From the NCBI RefSeq assembly GCF_041260155.1, contig NW_027248372.1, positions 632,501 through 696,500 of the forward strand: DNA of 64,000 nucleotides. The letters are read 5' to 3'. Source of the stretch: Ptychodera flava (taxonomy: Eukaryota; Hemichordata; Enteropneusta; Ptychoderidae). Shown here piece after piece: positions 24,883 to 37,092 of the stretch (positions are counted from its first letter, which is position 1; every line of letters begins with the position of its first letter). The notes beneath the pieces were generated by a model that had not been told where the DNA came from, made no database searches, and saw only the letters and a list, made by a program, of their open reading frames with translations. Made by a program: the position numbers and the translations under genes.

Positions 24883-26562
24883 ATGGGGAACTGTCTGCCT
24901 TCTAACCGCTCAGGAGGGGCAAGAGAACCAAGCGTAGAGTACGTCAGAGATGATGTGGTTGTTTTAAGTAATGGAAGATGCGGTCATTGTCTTCAACAAC
25001 AGGGGACAAACCATTGTCAAGGTAAGCGCTTGTTTGTTCCGATTCGCCTCTTGTTGCGTTTTCTCTAGTTTACACCAGCGAAACAATTACTGTATGTGTT
25101 ACTGTGAGTAAGTTGTCGATTTTCCTTCTATAACTTCTCTATGTATCCATCACTACATGCTTTTTAAACCATCCTCCCTTGCAATTTCCAATGTCTATGC
25201 CGTTTCATTCAAACAAGTACAACTTTGAAAATTGAAAAAAAAGACATCTGCTTGGTTTGCTTAAAGCTTGAAAGATAATTTTTCATTTCCTTCCGTCGAA
25301 AGGTCCACCATGGTGATTTAGCTTTAGAGAATCCGCTACCAAACCAGACAGTTTTTACGGTACATGATCAGGTAGGATATAGTTAACATTTCAATTTCCA
25401 TAGCTCTGGTAACTCAACAGTAAAAAAGCGCGGGAAAGGCAGGGTCTTAGTAAAACGCCCTTGCATATTAAGAAAGATCAGGCAGCTTGTTTGAATTCAG
25501 CGACTAACGAAGGAGTTAGATTTTGTGCAAGAAAAAAATATCTCGTCATTGTTACAATGATGCTATCTTAAGAGAATGAGTTATCATTACTGTATAGATT
25601 TGCGCTTGAAGCTTACTAGACACTTACCTATAGTATAGAATATTTGATTCTGTGAAGTTTGATAAATGCTGGTATCAGTGATAAAAATATATAGGCCCTA
25701 CTATCTAAAAAACCTAAACTTTCCATGGCTGTTCCAAATGTTGTTGATATTGCAATATTGCGCTGCCTAACTCTCAGGTATAGTTCTGTGTGATTGTTTG
25801 ATAGACTAGACTAAAACATTCACACGTCTTCAGAACTAAGTCTTCGTCTCCTAAAAGCCGAAAACTGCTTTCAACCGACGACTCTTACCCATTGAGCTAT
25901 AAAATGCAACTGGTGTATCTTAAAACGGGATCAGTTTCCCAGAAAGCTGTGGGGACCATAAGGTATTTCGAAAGGAAAGTATGTTTAAGTCATACAAGAT
26001 AAATCTGTATTACGGTGACTCTTCTCTGTACGTATTTTAAATAAAAGTGTCTACATTTATCGGCTACTTACAAACGATATGGCACATAAGATGGATATGA
26101 AAGGTGGTACTTTGGGAGTTCTCAGTAGATCATTCTGAAGTGATATGGACATGGAATAAACCGACTTCACGAAAGAAAGAAAAGCACAAGTACAATGGCG
26201 ATTGGCCATCTTATTCCTTCTTCCTTTGTAAAGGAGACACAAAGATACTATAGTACTGCAACAGACTGGGTGACAGTTTGCTAAAAACCATTCATGTTTT
26301 ACCTCAAAGGAAACGGATATTTATGTACTTTGAAGAACTGCGAGTCAGGTTTTTTTAAATAAAGAGCCACAGTTCAGTAATGGACTTTTGAAACTAACAA
26401 TGCTTGTAGGTCAATCTCCCATACTGAGTATTTCATTTAGCTGTAGGTGAACCTTACCAGTTCATTCTTGTTATTTTCCAGGAAAGTAGATCTTCACAAA
26501 ACAACATAGAAAGATTCAAGAAGGACCAGTTTCAAGAAAAACGTCTGTCCGTCTTGCCTTAG
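24883..26562 (+). CDS. Small spliced gene, putative acylated MGNC protein
   Basis: Coding exons: 24875-25021 (ATG at 24883, context AACATGG), 25303-25371 and 26482-26562, the last with an in-frame TAG. The introns are GT-AG (CAAG|GTAAGC, TCAG|GTAGGA; acceptor TTATTTTCCAG for the last). Exons 2 and 3 are in phase 0 and read VHHGDLALENPLPNQTVFTV.. and ESRSSQNNIERFKKDQF.., ending RLSVLP. The N-terminus MGNCLPS has Gly2 and Cys4, as in RNF11 (MGNCLKS), suggesting myristoylation and palmitoylation and membrane attachment; no RING finger is present. The MGN frame and the frame needed for exons 2 and 3 differ by one base within exon 1. Either there is one extra base near 24972 (the product would then be about 95 residues), or translation starts at the second ATG, 24971 (66 residues, MEDAVIVFNN..). 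The family is not recognised. Confidence 0.6.
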
Positions 26563-26837
26563 AAGAGCCTTGTCCGTGCACTACAATATATCCAATGCAA
26601 ATGTATCAAAATGTTTACGCGAACATTGACATATAAAGAACGGGGGTAACAGCAATCTTGTCGAATTTCACATTCCCTCTACACAGGACAGTTACAAGGT
26701 TGCCAGTTTTGATGCACGTCTTTCCATATGAGAGGCGAACATGTCAACATCGTGAAACAACGTGCACAAACGCTGCACGGTTTAAACGCAATTTTAGCTT
26801 CGCTTATCCCTTGTAAACAAATATAGCAACGGCTGCA

Positions 26838-26843
26838 AATAAA
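26838..26843 (+). terminator. AATAAA polyadenylation signal candidate
   Basis: The first canonical AATAAA I see after the TAG at 26560, followed about 45 bases later by a GT-rich patch (TGTGTTGCAGTGG). It implies a 3' untranslated region of about 300 bases. Confidence 0.4.
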
Positions 26844-26862
26844 TATGACTTTGACCATGACT

Positions 26863-27411
26863 GCTAAGACAAAGGAAAACAAAGTCAATGTGTTGCAGTG
26901 GTCGAGTCCGTAGTGACGATCGAAACCACTTTAGGAAACCATGGACTGAAATATGTTTTATCACAGTGACAATTTTCTACTCCATAAGACTGTGAGCTAC
27001 CTAGATTGGCGAGCAATTTATAGTCTTGGTAGCCAAATAATGAGGTACTTACTTTTTGAGAGCTCTGTTGTACATTTCTGTCTTGTTGTGTTGTGTTGTG
27101 TAGTATTTGGTATTTCTGTTACTGATTTGGATGGGCACTTTCACTACAAAATACGCACATTGTACTGGAAGAATACATATTTCAAAGACTAAATTAATTA
27201 GTAGTCCCCTTTTCAAATGTTGGCGATTTTAGAGTTCTTGATGAAGTCATAATACTGACCTAGCTGAAATCTGCCATATTTATGCGAATGTCACTGCCTT
27301 TCATGTAACGCTGTATTTGATGGGAGTGATCGTCTGAATGTACACAAAAAGAACGTTTATTTTAAATGCAGGTACTTATTGTACTGAAGTTAGTCATGTG
27401 ACTAATGTTAA
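26863..27411. other. No supported gene
   Basis: A plus-strand frame at 26953-27192 is open for 79 codons with hydrophobic composition, but has no splice or family support. Confidence 0.35.
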
Positions 27412-27624
27412 AACACGATTGGAACTAATTTGGGATAATTAGATCTTCATATCTTTTTAAATTTCTCATAGGTGTTAGGTGCCATATAGCTGAACGTTCC
27501 AATATTTCAAATACTCCTAAAAACAAGTGTATAATTTAAAAAGAAAAGCCGATGAGCTTACATTTGCAGATTAAAATGACCTTACTACACCATCCAATTA
27601 TCCTAAATTAGTTCCAATCGTGTT
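27412..27624. mobile_element. MITE, copy 1 of a 214-bp family
   Basis: Terminal inverted repeats of about 30 bp (AACACGATTGGAACTAATTT at the left, its complement with one or two changes at the right) enclose an AT-rich centre. It is collinear with 63444-63657 throughout. No coding capacity. The superfamily is uncertain. Confidence 0.85.
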
Positions 27625-28430
27625 AAAATGTTTCATCCAATTTACTAGAATAATCGTCAATGTACCAACTGGGTTTCCCGTCAAAAAAATTATGGTCATG
27701 TGAGACAAACGTCACCAGTGATATGTTTTAACGACTGAAACAGATTGGAACAAAAACACTGATACCAATCCTCCATTCTTCCTGTTGCATATGAAGGTCA
27801 TCGGGGCATGTATCATGATATGATATATTGCAGCATGGTTCGGTAGACTGGACACATTACTTACCCTCAATTTCCATTGGTTTCCCCGATCTCCCAGATA
27901 AGTGGAGTGAAAAATTAACAAGTTTGAGTAAAGAATTTGCAGACCTACATCTCAACCGTTTGCTCTTGCTGTGCATTTATAGTTTTCTCAGCTTTTATGA
28001 CCAATCACAAGAGAAAAGTTCCAATCTGTGGGTAGTGGTCATTCAAGTGAGAGAGGACGGAAAGCTATTGCTATTTTGTATTCTTTCTTAAAAGAAGTGT
28101 GAGACACGAGTCACTTTACTCTGCGTGTGGGAAGTGCACTTAAGTGAAATATGGAAATGATCCAAATAGTAGCACATCTAAATACGATAACTTTCTCAAA
28201 AATTGTGAAAGGACATTCCCATCAAGGTCGGGGAGGGTCTTTAATGTCTAAGACAATACGTGACCGCAGAAAAGTGACCACTTTTAGAAAAAAATGTTAG
28301 ACTGGACATGTATATCCCACGGGTAATTTTTATAATACTGTTTAAGGTAAGGTTGATGTTCCTTCATGTTGTCAATGTATTTTCAAGCTGTTTAACGTCT
28401 TTAGATGCTATTAAATATCTAGACGAGTGG
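27625..28430. other. No supported gene
   Basis: The frame at 27828-28091 is open for 87 codons on the plus strand, without supporting splice sites. Nothing else was seen. Confidence 0.35.
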
Positions 28431-28680
28431 AAGGAACCATGGGGCAATGGTTAAGGTATCAGTCTCACTGTAAGATGATGGTGAGTTTGAGACCCGTGTA
28501 AGTCTAGAGTAACGGACTCACTATTGGAGGATGGTGAGTTGGAGACTCTAGCACAGCGTTGTGCTCTTGAGCACGGCACTTCACTCCTCATTGCTCATTG
28601 GGTAGTGGGTTATAGGTACTTCATCCTGTTATTGGGCATTCGCCAATTGGATGGATTGAATACAAAGAAATAGATTTGGT
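28431..28680 (+). mobile_element. tRNA-derived SINE
   Basis: A tRNA-like head carries an A-box-like GGGCAATGGTTAAGG (28442-28456) and a B box GAGTTTGAGACCC (28483-28495). It is followed by a body with GTTGTGCTCTTGAGCACGGC and CACTTCACTCCTCATTGC, a block found in many invertebrate tRNA SINEs, and an AT-rich tail. A segment of about 47 bp around the B box is imperfectly duplicated, giving a second, weaker B box (GAGTTGGAGACTC). It would depend on a partner LINE for movement. Confidence 0.7.
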
Positions 28681-29090
28681 AATTTTTTCTTTCATACATT
28701 TTTGTGAGTAATATTAAGACTTCAATGTTCTAAGTTTGATTTTGTCTTAGATTGCAACATCACATGAAGACAGGAAATCTGGGAAATCTTGAAAGGCAAC
28801 TACTCTTGATTTGATACACCTTGACTGTGTATAGATGAATGACTGACCAAAGAATTTGCAGGAACTCTTCAACTGTTTTGGGAGAGTTATGTAGAGGTAA
28901 ATACCTTCTTGAGTGCCAACAGTATTTCATCAGACCATGTGGGTTTGGTTTTAAAATTCAACAGAACTTTGAAAACCACTCACTACTGTAAATATTGTCT
29001 GTAAAGGTCGGTGAGAAGAGTTCTTACTCATGAGTCTGAAATATTCTCAAAGAATCTCCAGAATAGATGACACAGTTGTCAAGAAAGAAA
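28681..29090. other. No supported gene
   Basis: AT-rich flank between the SINE and the satellite element. No feature was seen. Confidence 0.45.
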
Positions 29091-29332
29091 AATAGCGTCA
29101 ATGACACTGTAGCTCCCATCCTGGACTATTTAGTGTTTGTTCTCTGGTCAGATATTTGAACATGTGTGAAAGGGATAAAGTGCATGAAGTGAAAATACTT
29201 AAATGAAATGTACTGGAGACAGTGAAATATGTTTAATGTAATTATTCAGAATATAAAATGGGAAAAAAAAAGAATTAGATATATCGAATACTGTGATACA
29301 ACCATTAACTCAACAAGTCATTTACAATGACA

Positions 29333-30930
29333 TAGTCCCCACTTGTAATAGGAGTATTAGTCTTGATGGGGCAGGGAAATGTGGTCATTAAGAAGTATCA
29401 CTGGAGTGTATATGTTGAGATCTATGGGCACATAGGTCTATGTCGTTGTTCCCAATTTGAAACACATGAGGCATGTCTAAGTTATGGTTCTAAATCGGGA
29501 AAAAAGATCAGACCTCTAGCAGTATTGGCCAGCCAAGAAATACATATGCGCATTATAAATGAGGTACAAGATGTGACATCTTAAGGTCTAATATCCTATC
29601 AAAATTGGAGGGTATAGAACTTGTCGTTACTGAGATATGCATATATATGTATAATCAAGGTCAAAGGTCATCGAGGTCACATGACATTTTGAAAAAAAAA
29701 TTATATTGCTAATTAATCCCTATATGCCAAAAAATCAGATCTCTAGCTCTATTCGCTTGCCCAGAATTAGATGTGTACATAATTAATGAGGTAAAGCGTG
29801 TGTTGTCATAAGGTCTCCCATCCTACTAAATACAAAGGACATAGCACTTGTGGTTACTTATTTATTGACATAAACATATATTTTAGGTCAAAGGTCACTC
29901 GAGGTCACGTGACATTTTGTCAAAAAAATTGTTTTGCTAAGTTATCCCTATATACCAAAAATCAGACCTCTAGCTCTATTGGCTCGCTCAAAATTAGATA
30001 TGTGCATAATTAATGAGGTACAATATGTGGCGTCATAAGCTGTCCCATCATACCATACATGAAGGGTGTAGCACTTGTGGTTACTGAGTTATGGACAAAT
30101 ATGTATATTTGAGGTCAAAGGTCACCGAGGTCATGTGACATTTTGTCAAAAAAATTGTATTGCTAAGTTATCCCTATATACCAAAAATCAGACCTCTAGC
30201 TGTATTGGCTCGCTCAAAATTAGATATGCGCATAATTAATGAGGTACAATATGTGGCGTCATAAGGTGTCCCATCATACCATACATGAAGGCTGTAGCAC
30301 TTGTGGTTACTGAGTTATGGACAAATATGTATATTTGAGGTCAAAGGTCACCGAGGTCACGTGACATTTTGTCAAAAAAATTGTTTTGCTAAGTTATCCC
30401 TATATACCAAAAATCAGACCTCTAGCTCTATTGGCTCGCTCAAAATTAGATATGCACATAATTAATGAGGTACAATATGTGGCGTCATAAGGTGTCCCAT
30501 CACACCATACATGAAGGCTGTAGCACTTGTGGTTACTGAGTTATGGACAAATATGTATATTTGAGGTCAAAGGTCACCGAGGTCACGTGACATTTTGTCA
30601 AAAAAATTGTTTTGCTATGTTATCCCTATATACCAAAAATCAGACCTCTAGCTCTATTGGCTCGCTCAAAATTAGATATGTGCATAATTAATGAGGTACA
30701 ATATGTGGCGTCATAAGCTGTCCCATCGTACCATATATGAAGGGTGGTAGCACTTGTGGTTACTGAGTTATGGACAAATATGTATATTTGAGATCAAAGG
30801 TCATCAAGGTCACATGACATTTTGTCAAAATATCCGAGATATCTGCGTGAACGGATGGACTCACGGATGGACGAACAGACGGACATGACCCAATCTATAA
30901 GCTCACTGGACTTCATCCGTGGGGACTAAA
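29333..30930 (+). mobile_element. Inner satellite-bearing element, copy 1
   Basis: Bounded by TAGTCCCCAC (29333-29342) and its inverse GTGGGGACTA (30919-30928), followed by AA, so the end again reads CTAA. Inside are one decayed and six clear satellite units, then a GGATGGAC-type short repeat region (30850-30885). The plan is the same as for the outer element, but the end sequences differ, which implies one related element inserted into another before the pair was copied. Confidence 0.6.
29640..30815 (+). repeat. Satellite array 2, six ~226 bp units with DR1 sites
   Basis: AGGTCA cores lie at 29658, 29885, 30112, 30338, 30564 and 30791, a spacing of 226-227 bp. The first five are perfect AGGTCA-A-AGGTCA, and the last has AGATCA as its first half-site. 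The inner units are nearly identical to each other and the outer ones more diverged, as expected when arrays turn over by unequal exchange. Confidence 0.9.
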
Positions 30931-31477
30931 ATTGTGTCACTGCATCCTTTTTGCAATATGAATACGATGAGAAACTAAATTTTTATTTTTCGTGGCCTTA
31001 TACATGGGAGTCTATGGAGATCTGCCTTATACATGGGAGTCTATGGACGTGTAAACTAAAAATATGCAAATTTCACCACGATTTGCCCAAATTTGGGAAA
31101 GGTCACTCCTATGCACTTCCATACCAAGTTTCAAATCAATCGGACTTGTGGTTTCAGAGCAGGAGATTTTTTGACCAAAAATGGGAGAAAATTACAAAAA
31201 AATTCATGAAAAATAGCAAGTCCAAGATACTGACCCAAGATGTGCACAATCATTTCATGTCAGCCCAAAGTACTTACATGCTAATTTTTCATGTAATCTG
31301 CTCAGTGGTTTTTGAGTTTTTTCAATTTTGACTGTTTTTACATTTTTTCACTTAATTTGCATATTTTTGGCAATGACAACTTCATTTGAACAAAATCTCA
31401 TCTACAGCCCATCATCCATGTACACACCAAATATCAAGATGAAATGTACAGCGGTTTTGGAGTTTTTGATGTTGACG

Positions 31478-31557
31478 GACAGACATACAGACATACAGAC
31501 ATACAGACATACAGACACACAGACATACAGACATACAGACATACATACATACAGACA
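31478..31557 (+). repeat. CAGACATA short tandem repeat
   Basis: About nine 8-bp units with two variant units. The second copy of the element has only about three units (45440-45470), so the tract is variable. Confidence 0.9.
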
Positions 31558-31617
31558 TTTCCCTAGCCTATAAGAATAGCTTCCATTGCCATATATACAT
31601 ATGGCTATGGGAGCTAA

Positions 31618-34600
31618 AAAAGGATTGTACATCAATGAAAACCACGTTTGTGGTGTGCCATGTAGTTTATTGGTATATTTCTGAAAAAGAATGTGTATAC
31701 AAGTAAATCAATGAGCAGTTGTATTATTCATTTTTTCCTGAAATAATAATGTATTTCAAAAAACATGTCAGTGAGACATTAAAATGCCTTATCTATCAAT
31801 AATATGATTAGACTGATTGCAATTGCATGTGTTCCCATGGCACCAAACCCTCCCGAATCGATCTAGCCATTACCAAGAAAATTATTCCTTAATTCAGACA
31901 AACAAACTGTTTTACTATATTTCTTATACATAATATTTCTTGAGCCAGGGATATCTTCAAGTTAGCTTACTTTGATGTTTGCTGCTGTGAAGTGGCTATT
32001 TCTTGTCACACACACACACACACCACACACACACTCCACTACAATTTTACCAACGTTTAGTTCATCTATTACCAACGGCAGGGTAGGTAGAATGGGCCTC
32101 GGGGACTAATATTCAAACTTGCAAACTTTTACAATTCTTTTCTGATCTACCACTTGTAGGAGCTCATTTAAAACATTTTGGTGTAAGAAAAATTAACCAC
32201 CCAAGTTTTAAGAAAATCGAAAATTGCAGTATTCCCCATTGGAGTTAACTCATGGATGGCAGCCATTTTGAACTTCAACTGCTGTAAAATGTCAGGCAAT
32301 TTGTTTCTCTAAGTACCAAACTTTGCATGATGAACCCCGATTTTCATTCTTGATTTGGTAAGAGTGTGGTTGAAAGTTTAATTGAGGAAAGGTGAAACAA
32401 AAATTGTAAGTCTTTCACTTTCAAGGCACATACTGCCTTAAAATACTATTAAAATCTGAAAATCCTTTGAAAATGCTGACACTTAGCAGCTAATTTAATC
32501 TGCAGGATCTGTAAAATTGTTTGTAGTACTGACATGCAATCATAATCAATAATATGCAGATTGACTATAATTTTATTAAAAGTACATATACAGGAGTCTG
32601 TATTGTTCTTGGCAAATATAAGTCTGTAACTTGCCAGCTTCTCTCCACACAGTTCATTAGCGACAGTTAACTGTCAAGTTCTGTCGTCAGTCCTTTCCTT
32701 TGAAACAAACACAACTTCACTGACTTGATCTTTTATCCTCCTTAAAGTAGATCCTGGAAGACTGGTTGGGAAAAACTGATTCCAAATCTGTTGGTTGAAC
32801 AGTACCATAGTATCCCAGAACATGTAGGTTCTGAATAAGTAAAACCTGCATTCCAAGCAAATAAAACCATTGTCAGGATATCATACAGAAAGAAACATGT
32901 CTTGTCTGTACTTTTATTGCAGTGAATGCTTGTGTATGTGTTAAGACTGATACTTTTTTTGATGTTGGTTGGTTTGTTTGTTTTCTTAAGAGGGGGAAGG
33001 AGAGTGTGACCCATGTGTTTGAATGAAGTCTACATTAACAGTGCCCATTACATAGTCAAGAATCCACACACACTTTACAGGACATGTTTATCAACAGGCC
33101 ATCATTATTCCTTGGTATGGTAACAGGTGTGTTAAGATACAACTTTCACTGGACCTGTAATATTTTGTAAAATTTCAGAGCTTGATCTTGATATTGTTGG
33201 TAGATCGAACAGTGTTGAATTTCACACCTGGGCTATAGTGTTGCATGGTCTGAATATTTATAAGATTTTTGAAATTTCTGACATACAAAGGCACGACTAA
33301 TCTGTTGTCTCAGTGTACACATTAGAAATACTCAATATGCAAACAATTCAGACACTGTAATATGCCTGTGTGCTTAGCACACCTATATCGTAATACATGA
33401 ACTAATACGACCATACAACTCTATGGATCCAGCATTGTCAAGTTTGCGCACTTGGTTAGGTCAGTGTAGCATAGTCTCCCTCCCCAACTGTTCAAGGGAG
33501 TGCTCCACACCTAGAAACACTACGATTGTGTGTGAAGATATGCATTATCCAGTCCACTTTGGTAATCAAGAATAGTAGTGGAAAGTAACTATCTAAGACC
33601 ATTGTCAGACTGCACTTTCCATGGTATTAGATAAGAATTAGTTTCACTCTTTTATAGATCAAGATGAAGAATTTTTCAAGTGTACAGGTTATATAGCATT
33701 GTGAGAACTAGCTAGGATGTGGGACCCATGCAGCCCAGCCTCAAGCTGTATGTCACAAACCTGTGCATGTGGAAATGCAGGTCTGTACTCAGGAAATGTG
33801 CTCAGATTTCTGACTATACACAAAGGCATGACCAGGTGTGGAACCTATTTTAAATATTCAATACATGTACCTCTCACGGTTCTATATGAAACATCATTTG
33901 CAAGTTTGTGCATTGTATCAGCCCTAGTACACATTATTTCCGAGAATGTCACATTTCCAAAATATTATAAATTTGCAGACACTTTCACAGGTCCTGCAGT
34001 GGAAATTGATAGAGTTATAAAAATCACAGATCTTGTTTTATGTAACAATTAATGGTTGCATCCTGAATCTTATCAAAATTCTCTGTAACTGTGGGTGTCA
34101 AAGATGTACAGTGTACATGTATGTTCTGTATTGACCAGGTACTGATCAGATATCAGGGCCTGTCATATGTAGCCATAATCCTCCTGTTGATTAATTACCA
34201 ATTATTGTTTCCTTTTGATTGCTATCAGTTCTATGATGGCCAAACTGTGCATTAATTTAGCTAACTTTGGTCTGGATTTCTGATTTCGTGACTATGATGA
34301 GTGAGCAAGCATGTCTAAAATGATCTGTTGCCTTCACCTTTTCCAGATCATCACACCAGTCGTTTTGTCTACATGACAACATACAGTGTATATGACATAA
34401 CAATAGATTCAGAAACATGCATACACATATATGCTACACATGTTTCTGCGACACAATATCCACAACTTATTACTGTCTGCTTTAATGCAATCAGAGAGCA
34501 TGCTGTGAGGGTTGCCTGTCATCAAAATGGTAACAATACCACGCATACATTGTATTGCACAGCACAGATGAGCTTGGCCTAGAAGTTGGGATTTGGCTGT

Positions 34601-36290
34601 TTACACCCATCTGAAAAGTGCAAAACATTCTTTTGGTGATAAAGATGCCATTATCTAGGAAAGGGAAAGCAGATGGTTTGAGGATAAAGGAAGCTGTTTA
34701 GGCAAAACACGTGACCCCTTATATTTCTACTGGTACAGGGGAGGAGGCCTACAAAACAACCTGGCAGGACTATAGTTCAACATGAGGAGATCCCTGGGAG
34801 GTTCAACTCAACTTTGACATTTGCCTTCACAGGTCAATGAACTTTTGCCACCAGATGACCAGTTGGCTGATGGTGCATTTGAGAATGGATATGATAAACA
34901 TTGCCACTCAATTACTGTACTTTACAAGTCGGTAGAGCTCTAGATATAACATTTTTACTAAGAGATAAGAAATCAGAACAACAGACTTGTAAGCTAATAT
35001 TTTAAAGTGTTACGTTAACACCATGTTGTTGAATGAATTTTACGCAAGGCGTTGGCTGTCATGTTGAATATTAGGAGTAATTTTCATTCAATTTTGCCTG
35101 TATACAATAATCTTGCTTAATAAATGAACCTGATCCATAAACTGTGATTTTTTATGGATTAATTTATCACAAGTAAGAGTGCTCATCCGAATTTCGACAA
35201 TTGTTAAAAGTTTGAGTAAGAATGTCCACAAAGTTGCTGATGAAGATAATCTTCTGCCCTAAAATGAAAATACAAGTGAAAAAGTAATGGTGGTAACTTA
35301 AGTAAATAAGATGAAAAATGGACAGTGCATACATTCCACATGTAGTTGACATCTGACCACGGCAGGAACATGTAAAATATAAATGCCTTAAGTGTAACCC
35401 TCATGAGCAGTTAATATGTGCATGTTTGTAACACACCACAGGCTAACATAGTTTATGTTATTGTTTTGTGCTTTGATATATATGTACTACAACAATGAAT
35501 GATGGTTACTTGGTGATTTCTCCACAGCGGCGGTACAGTAGTACCATATGTTCTATTCACCCACCATTGTTTCAAAGCTGTAGAACATACACATGTACAG
35601 TCATGTGACCAGGGCACTAAACATTTCTAAAATTACCCTTTGATTTCACTTTTGTTGATTCACTGGGGACTAGACATCTATTTTCTCAACCCTTGACGTA
35701 TTCTGGTGAATCGTAACATGGAATTGAGCATATGTGGCACGTTATAACAGAGTCATATCAGTATGATGAAGTCAAGTCTACAGTATAATTGGACACTACA
35801 ATATACACATTTATCACGGACAAGCAAAGTGCTGGTGGAATGTGCCCCAGCTGTACTTTCCTTGGTTTACAATGTATTTCCATACCAATACTTTCACTCA
35901 TTCATTGTGTATACAATTGCATTGAAACAATTTACCATACACAGTTTTTTTAATTTCTCTCCACAGACCCGTTTATTAACACAAGGATCAGTCTTACCAG
36001 AAACACATCACTACTGTATGTGTTATTAGAAACACATTGCTATGCCCTTCAGCCAAAGCCAACGACCCTTCACGCTAATAAAATAGTGATAGCCCTCATG
36101 ATCAGGCTAGGTGTTTATTATGTACATTATTTGTTGTGTCTATGTATGTGTTATACAGAAATCAGCTACATATTCAGGCTACATAATTACATGTACACAT
36201 GTACATTTTATCTTTCCTTTCATGTTTGACTTAGTTAGAGTCTCCTATTGGAATGGGAAACAGTTTAAATGTCTGGCATGCTGACTGCAT
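31618..36290. other. Long stretch without a supported gene
   Basis: AT-rich, low in repeats. There is a CA microsatellite at 32006-32036. Frames of 84-111 codons (for example 33717-34052 plus) show no motif or splice support. It may be intronic or intergenic. Confidence 0.4.
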
Positions 36291-37092
36291 GTCAGACATC
36301 CTAGTAACCATAATCCACTCTGCGATATAGACTCCAACTTAAACAGTATACGTAAACGTAATTTTCAAGTAGACAGCATGTCGGGCATCTGCCACCATCT
36401 CGCATTGTTATACTCCATGAAAGACAGACAATATTATTGTTTTTGATATAAGCAATAAACAACACCCAGTGACGGTATACCACAAGATTTTGACTGGTCA
36501 AAACCGAGCAGCATATACTGTTGCTTGTGTGTGTTTTAAATGCTTTTACATAAAAACAGAATTTGAAATCTTGTCCAGGAATGTCAAAAAAGGATTTTGA
36601 CTGTAGCTGAAAACTTGCGCGTGTGCCAGCTGTGGTATATCAGGAATAAATACTAACGTTGTTTTCATGTCTCGACTCAATAAGATCACTGTATTTGCAC
36701 CATCAATATACTCATATGATGTAATATCAGATAAAATAGCAATGGCATCCGCTAGCACTTTCCTTGCAATGCTAGACTCTAGGCTACCTTGCAAGAAAGA
36801 GCAACGATATGCCATGAGATTTTGACCAGTTCAAGATATATATATGCATATTGGCGATAGAGAGTGCATATATGGAGTGAACTGGTCAAAACTGAATCGT
36901 ATGCAGCCATCACTGGGTGGGAGTTTTTGCTACTATTTTATAACAGTATATTGAAATTCTGGTATGGAACATCAATTAAGGATTTTGCCGAGAGCTCACT
37001 CGTGTACCAACCATGCTACATCACAAATATACCACGGTTCTTTTCACGTCTCAACCAATCAGATTGCTGTATTTGCGCCATCAATATACTCC
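36291..37092. repeat. Degenerate inverted and direct repeats
   Basis: TTTTGACTGGTCAAAA (36488-36503) is a perfect inverted word. TTTGACCAGTTCA (36821) and TGAACTGGTCAAA (36878) form a 13-bp inverted pair. A stretch of about 75 bp ending CACTGTATTTGCACCATCAATATA near 36710 recurs in direct orientation near 37085. These look like ends of old inverted-repeat elements inserted into each other. They are not resolved further. Confidence 0.5.

Larger units (their letters stand above)
29091..31617 (+). mobile_element. Outer hairpin-ended element, copy 1
   Basis: Shares its whole length with 42361-45530, and the similarity stops abruptly at both ends. Near the left end is TAGCTCCCAT (29110). The right end is the inverse, ATGGGAGCTA, inside a stem-loop (TCCATTGCCATAT pairing with ATATGGCTATGGGA) that runs into CTAA at 31614-31617. 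A CAGACATA short tandem repeat lies about 55 bp inside the hairpin. Another element of the same plan (29333-30930) is nested in it. Short inverted ends, 3' hairpin and CTAA suggest a Helentron-like non-autonomous DNA element. There is no protein. Confidence 0.6.

Noticed and set aside
29640-30815. Regular repeats considered as a CRISPR-like array
   Set aside because: The whole 226-bp unit repeats with no unique spacers, and the context is animal nuclear DNA.
30951-31331. 126-codon open frame in element copy 1
   Set aside because: The second copy of the element has a shorter, interrupted version, composition is not protein-like, and it lies in element sequence with no known motif.
31402-31635. 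Cysteine- and valine-rich repetitive frame
   Set aside because: Translation of the CAGACATA short tandem repeat on the minus strand.
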